From positions 1 through 51,545 of the forward strand of contig JBJEPE010000061.1 in assembly GCA_051881075.1 (NCBI GenBank): a stretch of 51,545 nucleotides of DNA, written 5' to 3'. The translations under genes and the position numbers were made by a program. The number at the start of each line of letters is the position of its first letter. The first letter of the stretch is position 1. Below the pieces are notes generated by a model. The model made no database searches, was not told where the DNA came from, and saw only the letters and a list, made by a program, of their open reading frames with translations. Origin of the DNA: RUG14223 sp051881075 (GTDB lineage: Bacteria > Bacillota > Clostridia > Oscillospirales > Acutalibacteraceae). Shown here one piece after another: positions 26,763-35,370 of the stretch.

Positions 26763-27215
26763 TTTTCATAAGTTGCAAACAATGCGTTTTACCGTACTAA
26801 TATGGTAACGTAAATTATGTATTGCGTTTTGGGGGCATCTTATAAAAGGTGTCCCCATAATTTGATTTTGAGATTTCTGTGTACGATAAAATAAGATGTA
26901 CTACAGATAAACTAATTTTAAGTCGCTTTGCAACATATTAACGGTTTACCTTTAGGGATATTCCGACTCTCGGAGTGTATTTTGAAACTGATTGCTTAAG
27001 TTCAATCAATTATACTCAGCTTTTCAGTTAAAGAAAGTATAATCAATGTTTTGCTCTGATGAGATAAAAGGCTTATACGGCAATGGTGCTTACGAGGCAC
27101 GATGATTGCTATACCTTTTTACCGGTATTGCAGTGTGTTTTACCATGCTGTACCCCGGTACTAAATCAGTTGCAAAATACACTCTAAATTGATAATAATA
27201 AAGGAGGAAATAAGT
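26763..27215 (+). other. Intercistronic region with hairpin inside the importer operon
   Basis: This 453-base gap holds no gene that I can support. A stem of about 11 bp (GGGGCATCTT / AAGGTGTCCCC, 26832-26856) follows the binding-protein gene and is not followed by a T-run, so it is likely a partial terminator or an mRNA 3' stabiliser. This fits the common need for more binding protein than permease. A second promoter could lie further down but none is clear. Confidence 0.55.
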
Positions 27216-28205
27216 ATGTGGAAGTATATAGTAAAAAGAGTGCTCTTAAGCATAGTGATACTTTTCTTTGTTGCATTTCTTATTTATGGCTTAATGCGAC
27301 TCGTTCCTACTTCCTATGTTGAAAGAATAGCAAGAGAAAAATCCAATCTTCCCGGTAGCAGTAAAAGCTATGATGAATGGCTTGACCAGTTAAATGAGGT
27401 TTACGGCTTAGACCGTGACATATTCAGCGGATACTTAAAGTGGCTAGGTTCAGCTATTCATGGTGATTTCGGTGATAGCTGGCACTATAATATTCCATGC
27501 ACAGAGAAATTTAGTCAGGTTATATGGTATTCGTTCTGGTTGGCTTTAATAGCGTTGTTCTTTGAATATTTAATAGCGATTCCATTGGGAATTATATCGG
27601 CAAAGAACCAATACAGTAAGATTGACTATACAGTCACGTGCGTGGCGTTGATAGGTATATCTTTGCCGTCGTTCTTCTTTGCAACAATACTTAAATTGAT
27701 TTTCTCGGTTAAATTAGGTTGGTTTGACCTTTACGGTACAGTTGGCCGTTTGCACCAGACTCTTGGCTCATTTGAACAATTTCTTGATATTGCCCACCAC
27801 TTTGTTCTTCCTCTGATTACCCTTGTAATAGTTAGCATAGGCAGTCTTATGAGATATACAAGAACAAATATGCTTGAGGTTCTAAACGCAGACTACATAA
27901 GAACGGCAAGAGCGAAGGGCTTATCTGAAAGTGTTGTTATCAATAAGCACGCATTCAGAAACACACTTATTCCTATAGTAACTATGCTTGGCAGCACATT
28001 GCCCGGACTTTTCGGCGGCGCAATGATAACCGAGACACTTTTCCAAATTGACGGTATAGGCTATATATCATATCAGGCACTTGCATCCGGAGATATTCCA
28101 TTTACAATGTTCTATATGGTATTCCTAGCCTCACTTACACTTTTGGGTACACTCATAGCTGACATACTCTATGCAGTTGTTGATCCTCGTGTAAGAATAA
28201 GCTAA
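27216..28205 (+). CDS. Peptide ABC transporter permease (DppB/OppB-like)
   Basis: The 329-residue product has six membrane helices. The cytoplasmic EAA loop is DYIRTARAKGLSESVVINKH followed by AFRNTLIP, which contacts the ATPases. The N-terminal MWKYIVKRVLLSIVILFFV and LGLDR-like VYGLDR are typical for this family. AAGGAGG precedes the ATG at 27216. It is followed by the second permease after 12 bases. Confidence 0.95.
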   Translation: MWKYIVKRVLLSIVILFFVAFLIYGLMRLVPTSYVERIAREKSNLPGSSKSYDEWLDQLNEVYGLDRDIFSGYLKWLGSAIHGDFGDSWHYNIPCTEKFSQVIWYSFWLALIALFFEYLIAIPLGIISAKNQYSKIDYTVTCVALIGISLPSFFFATILKLIFSVKLGWFDLYGTVGRLHQTLGSFEQFLDIAHHFVLPLITLVIVSIGSLMRYTRTNMLEVLNADYIRTARAKGLSESVVINKHAFRNTLIPIVTMLGSTLPGLFGGAMITETLFQIDGIGYISYQALASGDIPFTMFYMVFLASLTLLGTLIADILYAVVDPRVRIS

Positions 28206-28217
28206 TGGAGGTGCGAT

Positions 28218-29981
28218 ATGAGCAAAAAAAATGTTAAGAATGAAAAGAACAAAAAAGCTCAGAAGGCGGATGCTTCTAAAAAGAGCATCTTTGATGACCT
28301 TGATGACCTTGATGATGAAAAGAGAGTTAAGTCGTTATCTCCTACAATGCTTGTTCTAAAGCGTTTTATCAGAAATAAGCTTGCAATAGTTGGTATATGT
28401 ATATTAGTATTCATGGTATTATTTTCTTTTGTCGGCGGCTTAATTTATCCGCACGGTGAAATAGAGGTATTCTATAAAGAGGATGTAGTTGATAAGGAAT
28501 ATGCAGGTATTACATACAATACAGATTACCGTATCAATACTATTGACGGTTCAAACTTTAGTGCGGCTGCAAAATCTCAATTTATTCTTGCAGTAGCTAA
28601 GAATAAAGACAGCTTTGAGGCAGACGGTAATACTTACACCATTGCTAATATAGGTGAAAGTTTGTATGAAATATACGGCATAGAGAACTATGCGAAGGCA
28701 ACTGTTATTAGGGGAATAGTTGCCTATGACAGCAAGAGCGATAAGGTAACTGATGAAATGTTAGAAGCCTTTGAAGATGCTTTGTATTATGAAGAAGATA
28801 CATTTGAGGTTGATGGTGTTACATTTTATATCAGTAACTCAGGCAGAAATTACTCATTCGGCGTAAATGCAAAGCTTGGCTATGCTACACGCAACGGATT
28901 TAAATATGCAGACGGCTTTGAGGGTTCATATGACTTTAATTTTGCCGCTGAATTAGCCGCCGCAAAGAATGATACAAGCTTTACGGTTGACGGTAAAAAG
29001 TACAGCATTGAAACAGGCGACAGAATAAGCAAAATAAGTGTTGATGATTCTATAGTGGCTGTTATGTCTACTTTCATGGTACAGCCGATATCATCTGACA
29101 TAGTAGTAGATATTGACCATATGCTGGTACTCAAGGATGCCGTTGATAACGGGCTTTCGTCTGTAGATTACGGTGAGGGCGATGATCTTACAACATATAA
29201 GCTTTCAAGAAAAGATCAAAGCTACATAGTAAGAACGGAAAAAATCACTCAGCTTATAGATATATATGCGTCTCCGTCATGGACTCACCCTCTCGGAACA
29301 GACGCTAACGGAATGGACTTGCTTGCAAGACTTATGTACGGCGGCAGAATTTCGTTACTTATCGGATTTATAGTTATCATACTTGAAACAGTTATCGGTG
29401 TTATCCTTGGCGGTATAGCAGGATTCTTCGGTAAGTGGGTAGATAATCTTATCATGCGTTTGGTTGATATATTCAACTGTATTCCAACACTTCCGATTTA
29501 CCTTATTCTTGGTTCTATAATGGATACCTTAAAGATAGACCCAAAGGTAAGAATTTACTATTTGATGATAGTTCTTGGTGTGCTTGGCTGGCCGGGTGTT
29601 GCAAGAATTGTTCGTGGACAGATACTCTCATTGCGTGAGCAGGAGTTTATGATAGCTGCCGAGGCAACAGGTCTTTCAACTAAGAGAAGAATATTCAAAC
29701 ACTTAGTTCCTAACGTTATCCCACAGCTTATAGTTATATGCACAATGGGTCTTGGTGATGTTATTCTTTCTGAGGCAACACTAAGCTTCCTTAACTTGGG
29801 CGTTAAGCATCCGTACGCATCATGGGGCAATATTATCAATGCGGTTAATAACGTTTACGTTATGACCAACTACTGGTTTGCATGGATACCGGCCGGTATG
29901 TTGATACTATTAACGGTTCTTGGCTTCAACTTTGTCGGTGACGGCTTAAGAGATGCCTTTGACCCGAAAATGAAAAGGTAG
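28218..29981 (+). CDS. Peptide ABC transporter permease (DppC/OppC-like) with large repeat-containing extracellular insert
   Basis: The 587-residue product is about twice the usual length of this family. A charged N-terminus with DDLDDLDDEKR precedes membrane helix 1 (about 55-77). An insert of roughly 230-260 residues follows before the normal core resumes at HPLGTDANGMDLLARL (about 357) with five more helices and an EAA loop (EFMIAAEATGLSTKRRIFKH). The insert should lie outside the cell. It contains about four degenerate repeats of the type 'tsFeVDGktYtI' (SFEADGNTYTI, TFEVDGVTFYI, SFTVDGKKYSI, and a weaker fourth). GGAGGTG precedes the ATG. The insert probably docks with the enlarged binding protein, which is inference. 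Confidence 0.9.
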   Translation: MSKKNVKNEKNKKAQKADASKKSIFDDLDDLDDEKRVKSLSPTMLVLKRFIRNKLAIVGICILVFMVLFSFVGGLIYPHGEIEVFYKEDVVDKEYAGITYNTDYRINTIDGSNFSAAAKSQFILAVAKNKDSFEADGNTYTIANIGESLYEIYGIENYAKATVIRGIVAYDSKSDKVTDEMLEAFEDALYYEEDTFEVDGVTFYISNSGRNYSFGVNAKLGYATRNGFKYADGFEGSYDFNFAAELAAAKNDTSFTVDGKKYSIETGDRISKISVDDSIVAVMSTFMVQPISSDIVVDIDHMLVLKDAVDNGLSSVDYGEGDDLTTYKLSRKDQSYIVRTEKITQLIDIYASPSWTHPLGTDANGMDLLARLMYGGRISLLIGFIVIILETVIGVILGGIAGFFGKWVDNLIMRLVDIFNCIPTLPIYLILGSIMDTLKIDPKVRIYYLMIVLGVLGWPGVARIVRGQILSLREQEFMIAAEATGLSTKRRIFKHLVPNVIPQLIVICTMGLGDVILSEATLSFLNLGVKHPYASWGNIINAVNNVYVMTNYWFAWIPAGMLILLTVLGFNFVGDGLRDAFDPKMKR

Positions 29982-29991
29982 GTGAAATATC

Positions 29992-31173
29992 GTGAGCTTT
30001 ATAGAAAAAATGAAAAAGGCTTCTGAAGAGAAAAAGGCGAATACAAACTATATTTCTGCAAAGGAATCACGAGAAATTTCTAAGGAAAACCGCCGCATTA
30101 CCCGTGAGTACGAAAAGCAAAAAAATCGTAAGAAAGTAGATGAGTCGGAATATATCACAAAGATGAAAAATCCCGATAATATACTTGAAATAGATAACCT
30201 CCACACATATTTCTTTACTGATATAGGTACAGTTAAATCCGTAAACGGCGTTAGCTTTGAGATACCTAAGGGTAAGACCGTAGGCGTAGTTGGTGAATCA
30301 GGCTGCGGTAAGTCAGTTACCAGCCTGTCAGTACTTCAGCTTGTACAGCGTCCACAGGGTCAGATAGTTGACGGTGAGATAAGATTTAACGGTAAAGATA
30401 AGGTGTACAATATAGCTAAGACGCCTATTTCTGAGATGAGAAACATCAGGGGCAGTCAGATATCAATGATATTTCAAGAGCCTATGACAAGTCTTAATCC
30501 TGTATTCAGAATAGGCGCACAGGTGGATGAAGCTATCCATCTGCATAATCCTGATAAGACTAAGGATGAAGTAAAGGCACGTACTATAGAAATGCTTGAA
30601 ATGGTTGGTATTGCTAACAGCGAGGGTGTATATAAGATGTATCCTCATGAGCTTTCAGGTGGTATGCGTCAAAGAGTTATGATAGCTATGGCACTTGCCT
30701 GTAATCCGGGCTTAATCATAGCTGACGAGCCTACAACAGCACTTGACGTTACCATACAGGCTCAGATACTCGACCTTTTAAGAAATTTGAAGGATAAAAT
30801 AAATTCAAGCATAATGCTTATTACGCATGACCTCGGCGTTATAGCTGAGATGGCAGACTATGTTGTAGTTATGTATGCGGGCAGAGTAGTCGAAAAGGGT
30901 ACTGCAAAAGAGATTTTCTTAAACCCAAGTCATCCGTATACAATAGGATTGCTTGCAAGTAAGCCTGTAGTTAATAAGAAGGTTGACAGACTCTACAGCA
31001 TACCGGGTAAGGTTCCTAACCCGATAAATATGCCTAACTACTGCTACTTTAAGGATAGATGCGATAAGTGCGTAAAGGCCTGCAGCGGCGAATATCCTAA
31101 GGAGATACACCTTAGCGATACGCACATTGTTACTTGCTACAGATATGCTGAAGAAAGCGAGGAGAATAATTAA
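29992..31173 (+). CDS. Peptide ABC transporter ATPase (DppD/OppD-like)
   Basis: The 393-residue product has a charged coiled-coil-like N-terminal extension of about 60 residues, not usual in the family, before the ABC domain. Walker A is GESGCGKS, the signature is LSGGMRQR, and Walker B is LIIADEPTTALD. The C-terminal oligopeptide domain carries the cysteine motif (CYFKDRCDKCVKAC) that in related proteins binds an iron-sulfur cluster or zinc. The start is GTG with AGGTG seven to eight bases upstream. Its stop overlaps the next gene by one base (TAATG). Confidence 0.95.
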   Translation: MSFIEKMKKASEEKKANTNYISAKESREISKENRRITREYEKQKNRKKVDESEYITKMKNPDNILEIDNLHTYFFTDIGTVKSVNGVSFEIPKGKTVGVVGESGCGKSVTSLSVLQLVQRPQGQIVDGEIRFNGKDKVYNIAKTPISEMRNIRGSQISMIFQEPMTSLNPVFRIGAQVDEAIHLHNPDKTKDEVKARTIEMLEMVGIANSEGVYKMYPHELSGGMRQRVMIAMALACNPGLIIADEPTTALDVTIQAQILDLLRNLKDKINSSIMLITHDLGVIAEMADYVVVMYAGRVVEKGTAKEIFLNPSHPYTIGLLASKPVVNKKVDRLYSIPGKVPNPINMPNYCYFKDRCDKCVKACSGEYPKEIHLSDTHIVTCYRYAEESEENN

Positions 31174-32246
31174 TGGCTAAGCAGAATAATAAGAATACAA
31201 AAGCAAAAACTGTTGCTAAGCCTGCAGAGAAGCAACCTGCAAATAAGAAAAAATCCTCCGAGCGTCATGATTATATATTAGAAGTAAAAGATCTTAAACA
31301 ATATTTCCCGATAAAAGACGGATTTTTTCAGAGAGTTGTAGGCTACGTTAAGGCGGTTGACGGTGTAAGCTTTAAGATTGAGCGTGGTACAACAATGGGA
31401 CTTGTTGGTGAGTCCGGTTGCGGTAAAAGTACTACAGGACGTACAATTCTCCGTCTTATCGAAAAGACAGACGGAGAGGTTCTGTTCAACGGACAGGACA
31501 TAGGTAAGCTTGACAGAAAAGCTATGCGTGCCTTAAGACCTAAAATGCAGATAATCTTCCAAGACCCTTACTCAAGTCTTTCACCGCGTTTGCCTGTAGG
31601 TGAAATAATCGGTGAAGCGGTAAGGGAGCATGGCATAGTACCTGCGGAAGAGTATGACTCATATATAGATAAGATAATGAATGCCTGCGGACTTATGCCG
31701 TATCATAAAGATCGTTATCCGCATGAATTTTCCGGCGGTCAAAGACAAAGAATATGTATTGCAAGAGCACTCGCTCTTAATCCTGAGTTTGTTATCTGCG
31801 ATGAACCTGTTTCGGCGCTTGATGTTTCCATTCAGGCACAGATTATAAACCTGCTAAGAGATCTGCAAAAGGAATTTAACCTTACATATCTATTTATATC
31901 GCACGACCTTTCAGTTGTTGAGCATATATCCGATACAATAGGTGTTATGTACCTTGGTAACTTGGTTGAATACGGTAAAAAGGAAGATATTTTTGCCGAT
32001 CCTAAGCATCCGTATACACAGGCATTGTTCAGTGCTATCCCGATACCTGACCCTAATGTTAAGATGGACAGAATTATACTTGAGGGCAGTATACCTTCAC
32101 CTGCTAACCCACCTAAGGGATGCAAGTTCCACACCAGATGCTCACATTGCATGGAGAAGTGTAAGATGGTTGAACCTAAAACAATAGAGGTTAGCGACGG
32201 ACATTACGTTGTTTGTCATCTTTACGATGAAGACAACAAGGATTGA
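31173..32246 (+). CDS. Peptide ABC transporter ATPase (DppF/OppF-like)
   Basis: The 357-residue product is the second ATPase of the importer. A Lys/Ala-rich N-terminus precedes the ABC domain: Walker A GESGCGKST, signature FSGGQRQR, Walker B FVICDEPVSALD, and the C-terminal cysteine motif (CKFHTRCSHCMEKC). It overlaps dppD-like by one base and is the last gene of the operon; a hairpin follows at 32316. With the four genes upstream it makes a complete importer. Confidence 0.95.
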   Translation: MAKQNNKNTKAKTVAKPAEKQPANKKKSSERHDYILEVKDLKQYFPIKDGFFQRVVGYVKAVDGVSFKIERGTTMGLVGESGCGKSTTGRTILRLIEKTDGEVLFNGQDIGKLDRKAMRALRPKMQIIFQDPYSSLSPRLPVGEIIGEAVREHGIVPAEEYDSYIDKIMNACGLMPYHKDRYPHEFSGGQRQRICIARALALNPEFVICDEPVSALDVSIQAQIINLLRDLQKEFNLTYLFISHDLSVVEHISDTIGVMYLGNLVEYGKKEDIFADPKHPYTQALFSAIPIPDPNVKMDRIILEGSIPSPANPPKGCKFHTRCSHCMEKCKMVEPKTIEVSDGHYVVCHLYDEDNKD

Positions 32247-32315
32247 TACATAGCTTTGATTGCACTTGCTGATATAGCAACATATCTTATAGAAAAATAT
32301 TTTATTTGTATAAAG

Positions 32316-32342
32316 ATGCCGTCAACTTTATGTTGACGGCAT
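32316..32342 (+). terminator. Hairpin after the importer operon
   Basis: ATGCCGTCAA / TTGACGGCAT perfect stem with a seven-base loop, but without a T-run. It may be a weak terminator or a 3' end stabiliser. Confidence 0.5.
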
Positions 32343-32412
32343 TGTAACAGACTTAGAAAGCTATAGAATAGGTATATTAAATGATTTACTTTTTAAAGAA
32401 AGCGTGATATTA

Positions 32413-32748
32413 ATGAGGCAAAAGAAAATATATGATGACGATGACGGTCGTGTTATCGCAGATATGAACATTGACGGTATGCCATGGACTGATGGCAGGC
32501 GTTACAATTTGCCGTCTATTATGCCTAGAATGAAACGTCGTGAAATGCAACACACGGATGAGGAAGACACACTTCCTGATGACGGTGTTGTACTCAGGCC
32601 CAAGGAGGAGAAAATCACGCTTACACGTAAAGAAACATTCTCATTGATAATTAACGCTTTAGCTGCGGCTCTGCTTATATTTGCTATTATAGGCATCGCT
32701 GCTGCGGCGTTTATATTATTCTGTACAAAGGTGTGGTTTGCTCATTAA
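32413..32748 (+). CDS. Small single-pass membrane protein with cytoplasmic tail
   Basis: The 111-residue product has a polar, charged N-terminal 75 residues (with DDDDGR and RPKEEK) and a C-terminal membrane helix (about 82-104). It resembles tail-anchored or type II small membrane proteins of Clostridia but I cannot name a family. The ATG at 32413 is chosen over an in-frame GTG nine bases upstream; the ribosome binding site is weak for both. A terminator follows at 32802. Confidence 0.55.
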   Translation: MRQKKIYDDDDGRVIADMNIDGMPWTDGRRYNLPSIMPRMKRREMQHTDEEDTLPDDGVVLRPKEEKITLTRKETFSLIINALAAALLIFAIIGIAAAAFILFCTKVWFAH

Positions 32749-32801
32749 GCGGCTATAGAACGTAAAAGCGCATATTTATGTTATAAAAAGCTAAAAATCA
32801 A

Positions 32802-32837
32802 CCTGCATTTATGGTTAAGCATAAGTGCAGGCTTTTT
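32802..32837 (+). terminator. Rho-independent terminator
   Basis: CCTGCATTTATG / CATAAGTGCAGG stem followed by five T. It can also serve the convergent gene at 32846. Confidence 0.85.
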
Positions 32838-32845
32838 GTATGTAA

Positions 32846-33646
32846 TTATAAGCTTTTGATAGTATTTAATATTTCTTTTATATCCTTAAAGATGTACATA
32901 GGCTTAACGTCGCTTTTTTCTACATCCGCCTGTGTAGTTTCACCGCTTAGTACAAGGGCGTTAGCTATGCCGGCATTTACTCCGCAGGCAACATCGGTAT
33001 AAATTCTGTCGCCTATCATCATGGCCTGTTCTTTCTTATACCCTGCCTTAGATATAGCGAGTAACGCCATATCGGGCTGTGGCTTACCTATAAACAACGG
33101 CTTGCGGTGTGTTGCGGTGCATAATATCTGGCTTATACTGCCGCAATCGGGAACATATCCGTACCAAGTGGGGCAGACCCAGTCGGGGTTTGTTGCGATA
33201 TAATCAACACCTCTGCCTAGCAATATACAGGCATCCTCCAGTTTTTGAAAGCTTAATTCCGTATCAAAACCCATTACGAGGCAATCTATGTCATCCTCAA
33301 GCCTATCCGTTATTTTAAATCCGTTGTTCTTAAGCTCCTCTTTAAAGGAAGTAGTACCCAGCGCGTAGAGCTTTTTATCAATATAACCGTGTTCCTTTAA
33401 ATATTGTTCTGTTGCCTGAGTTGATGTGAAAAAATCATCATATTCTGCCTTAATGCCCAATGAGGCGAGCTTGTCAATATACTTGTCAACACTCTTAGAC
33501 GAGTTGTTGGTCAAAAACATACATCTGCCGCCTATGCTCTTAACGTAATCCAAGAAATCAAGCGTACCGTCAAATAAATCGTTGTCAAGATAAATAGTTC
33601 CGTCCATATCCAGCAGGAAAAGGCGGATATCCTTTAAATTTTGCAT
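32846..33646 (-). CDS. HAD-IIA family sugar phosphatase (NagD-like)
   Basis: The 266-residue product is a cytoplasmic phosphatase of the NagD/p-nitrophenyl phosphatase group. Motif I is LLDMDGTIYL, motif II is FLTNNSSKS, a type IIA cap follows, then the lysine in FIGKPQPD and motif IV GDRIYTDVACG. Length and motifs match the family. The likely substrates are small phosphorylated sugars or glycerol phosphates; this is not resolved by sequence. AAAGGAT is about 12 bases before the ATG. Confidence 0.9.
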   Translation of the reverse strand: MQNLKDIRLFLLDMDGTIYLDNDLFDGTLDFLDYVKSIGGRCMFLTNNSSKSVDKYIDKLASLGIKAEYDDFFTSTQATEQYLKEHGYIDKKLYALGTTSFKEELKNNGFKITDRLEDDIDCLVMGFDTELSFQKLEDACILLGRGVDYIATNPDWVCPTWYGYVPDCGSISQILCTATHRKPLFIGKPQPDMALLAISKAGYKKEQAMMIGDRIYTDVACGVNAGIANALVLSGETTQADVEKSDVKPMYIFKDIKEILNTIKSL

Positions 33647-33667
33647 CTGATGAAATATCCTTTCAAT

Positions 33668-33727
33668 AAAAATCGGACTGTGTTAATGCCCAAAGTATGA
33701 TTAACCGAGCATATAAACAACAGTCCG
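33668..33727 (-). terminator. Terminator of the GlpA/GlpB/DUF1667 unit
   Basis: CGGACTGTTGTT / AACACAGTCCG stem with a 30-base loop region and a T-run on the minus strand, just after the DUF1667 stop. Confidence 0.75.
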
Positions 33728-33733
33728 TTTGTT

Positions 33734-34084
33734 TTATAATTCTACGTTTTTGGTAGCAACTATGTCAATGCCGGTCGAGCCTATATCCTTAATGATAACA
33801 TCGCCTATCTTAACGCTTTTATCCAGCTTTACGCTGTTAATCATCTGCATATATTCAGGAATTTTATCCTTTGGCAACGGCTTTGTTGATTTTACTGATA
33901 CCATTTTATCGTTAAGTCTTACTGTAGATGTAAGAGTTCTGGTAGGCGCTACAGATTCGGTGCGGGCATACTTGTCACCTCTGGGACAGGTGTTACCCGT
34001 AACGCTTGTTACCTCACCGTTTTCTATCTGGACGGTAAGACTGCATCCCATAGGGCATACAATACAAGTAAAATTCTTTTCCAT
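33734..34084 (-). CDS. DUF1667 cysteine protein, partner of the G3P dehydrogenase-like pair
   Basis: The 116-residue product has CIVCPMGCSL near the N-terminus and CPRGDKYA about 20 residues later, giving four cysteines that could bind an iron-sulfur cluster or zinc. The family is DUF1667, usually encoded downstream of a GlpA-like and GlpB-like oxidoreductase, as here (14 bases after the GlpB-like gene). It may act as an electron carrier in place of GlpC, which is inference. GGAGGT precedes the ATG. Confidence 0.9.
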   Translation of the reverse strand: MEKNFTCIVCPMGCSLTVQIENGEVTSVTGNTCPRGDKYARTESVAPTRTLTSTVRLNDKMVSVKSTKPLPKDKIPEYMQMINSVKLDKSVKIGDVIIKDIGSTGIDIVATKNVEL

Positions 34085-34098
34085 TATAAAAACCTCCG

Positions 34099-35361
34099 TT
34101 ATCGGTTTAAATCAAGTCCGATAGTTATAGTATCGGATTTTGCATTTTTCAGCATATCTGACGTAACGGTTATGCACTCCATTTCGCCCGGTGCTACACG
34201 TTGCTTTTTCCTGTTATAAAGCGTATTCTCTCCGTCTTTAACCTGTATTGCAACGCCCTTGTAAACATCGGCAACTCTAAAATATACTTTTACGTCTTCG
34301 TCACGGCTTGTTATATGTTGCGGTACGGTGTACCTTACGCCTGATATCGGCTTTAGCGTTATGTTTACGTCACTGTTTGTACCGCCGTACTTAATGTATT
34401 CTGCCGCACCCTTTCCTGCTATTTCTGCCTCTTCTGATGCGTAGTCGGCTAAGTCGTGTACATGAAGCACGTTACCGCAGGCGAATATGCCGCTCTGCAT
34501 TGTTTGTCTGTTCTGGTCAACTATAGCACCACCGGTTACTCTGTCAAGCGGTACATTAGCCGCCTTTGAAAGCTCGTTTTCCGGAATAAGACCAACGGAT
34601 AACAGTAGGGTATCACACTCGATATATTCAGCGGTTTCAAGCATCGGTTTACGGTTTTCGTCTACCTGTGCAATAGTAACGCCCTCAACTCTTTCTTTTC
34701 CCTTGATATCTATTACGGTATGGCTTAGCTTAAGCGGTATATCAAAGTCATTAAGGCACTGCACAATGTTTCTGGTAAGTCCGCCTGAGTATGGCATAAG
34801 CTCACATACCGCAAGCACCTTTGCACCCTCTAACGTCATGCGGCGTGCCATGATAAGGCCTATATCGCCTGAGCCGAGTATAACTACACGCTTGCCCGGC
34901 ATATATCCCTTTATGTTTACAAACTTTTGTGCCGCACCTGCTGTGTAAATTCCGGCAGGGCGCATACCTGCTATATTCAGCGCACCCTTGCTTCTTTCAC
35001 GGCAACCCATAGCCATTATAACGGCATTCGCCTTTATCTGAAATACACCGTTTTCTTCGTTCATTGCTGTGACAATTTTGTCAGAGGTCACGTCAAGCAC
35101 CATTGTATTGAGCATTACAGGGATATTTCTCTCTGCTACAAGCTGTTCGTACTTCCAAGAATACTCAGGTCCCGTAAGCTCTTCTTTAAATCTATGCAGA
35201 CCGAAGCCGTTGTGAATACATTGCTGTAAAATGCCGCCTAAGCGTGGCTCTCTGTCTAAAACTAAAATATCTTTAATACCGTTATTGTATGCGCTTACCG
35301 CCGCACTCATTCCGGCAGGGCCGCCACCGATGATAACCAATTCTACATTCTTCAACGTCAT
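34099..35361 (-). CDS. FAD/NAD-dependent oxidoreductase (GlpB/HcnB-like)
   Basis: The 420-residue product has an N-terminal dinucleotide fold (VIIGGGPAGMSAAVSAYNNG), a second one for NAD(P) (RVVILGSGDIGLIMARRM), and a conserved FAD segment (GIFACGNVLHVHDLAD). It belongs to the group annotated as the second subunit of anaerobic glycerol-3-phosphate dehydrogenase. The start is either ATG at 35361, three bases from GGAG, or TTG at 35355, with better spacing. It sits nine bases after the GlpA-like gene, in one operon. Confidence 0.85.
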   Translation of the reverse strand: MTLKNVELVIIGGGPAGMSAAVSAYNNGIKDILVLDREPRLGGILQQCIHNGFGLHRFKEELTGPEYSWKYEQLVAERNIPVMLNTMVLDVTSDKIVTAMNEENGVFQIKANAVIMAMGCRERSKGALNIAGMRPAGIYTAGAAQKFVNIKGYMPGKRVVILGSGDIGLIMARRMTLEGAKVLAVCELMPYSGGLTRNIVQCLNDFDIPLKLSHTVIDIKGKERVEGVTIAQVDENRKPMLETAEYIECDTLLLSVGLIPENELSKAANVPLDRVTGGAIVDQNRQTMQSGIFACGNVLHVHDLADYASEEAEIAGKGAAEYIKYGGTNSDVNITLKPISGVRYTVPQHITSRDEDVKVYFRVADVYKGVAIQVKDGENTLYNRKKQRVAPGEMECITVTSDMLKNAKSDTITIGLDLNR

Positions 35362-35370
35362 TCACTCCAA

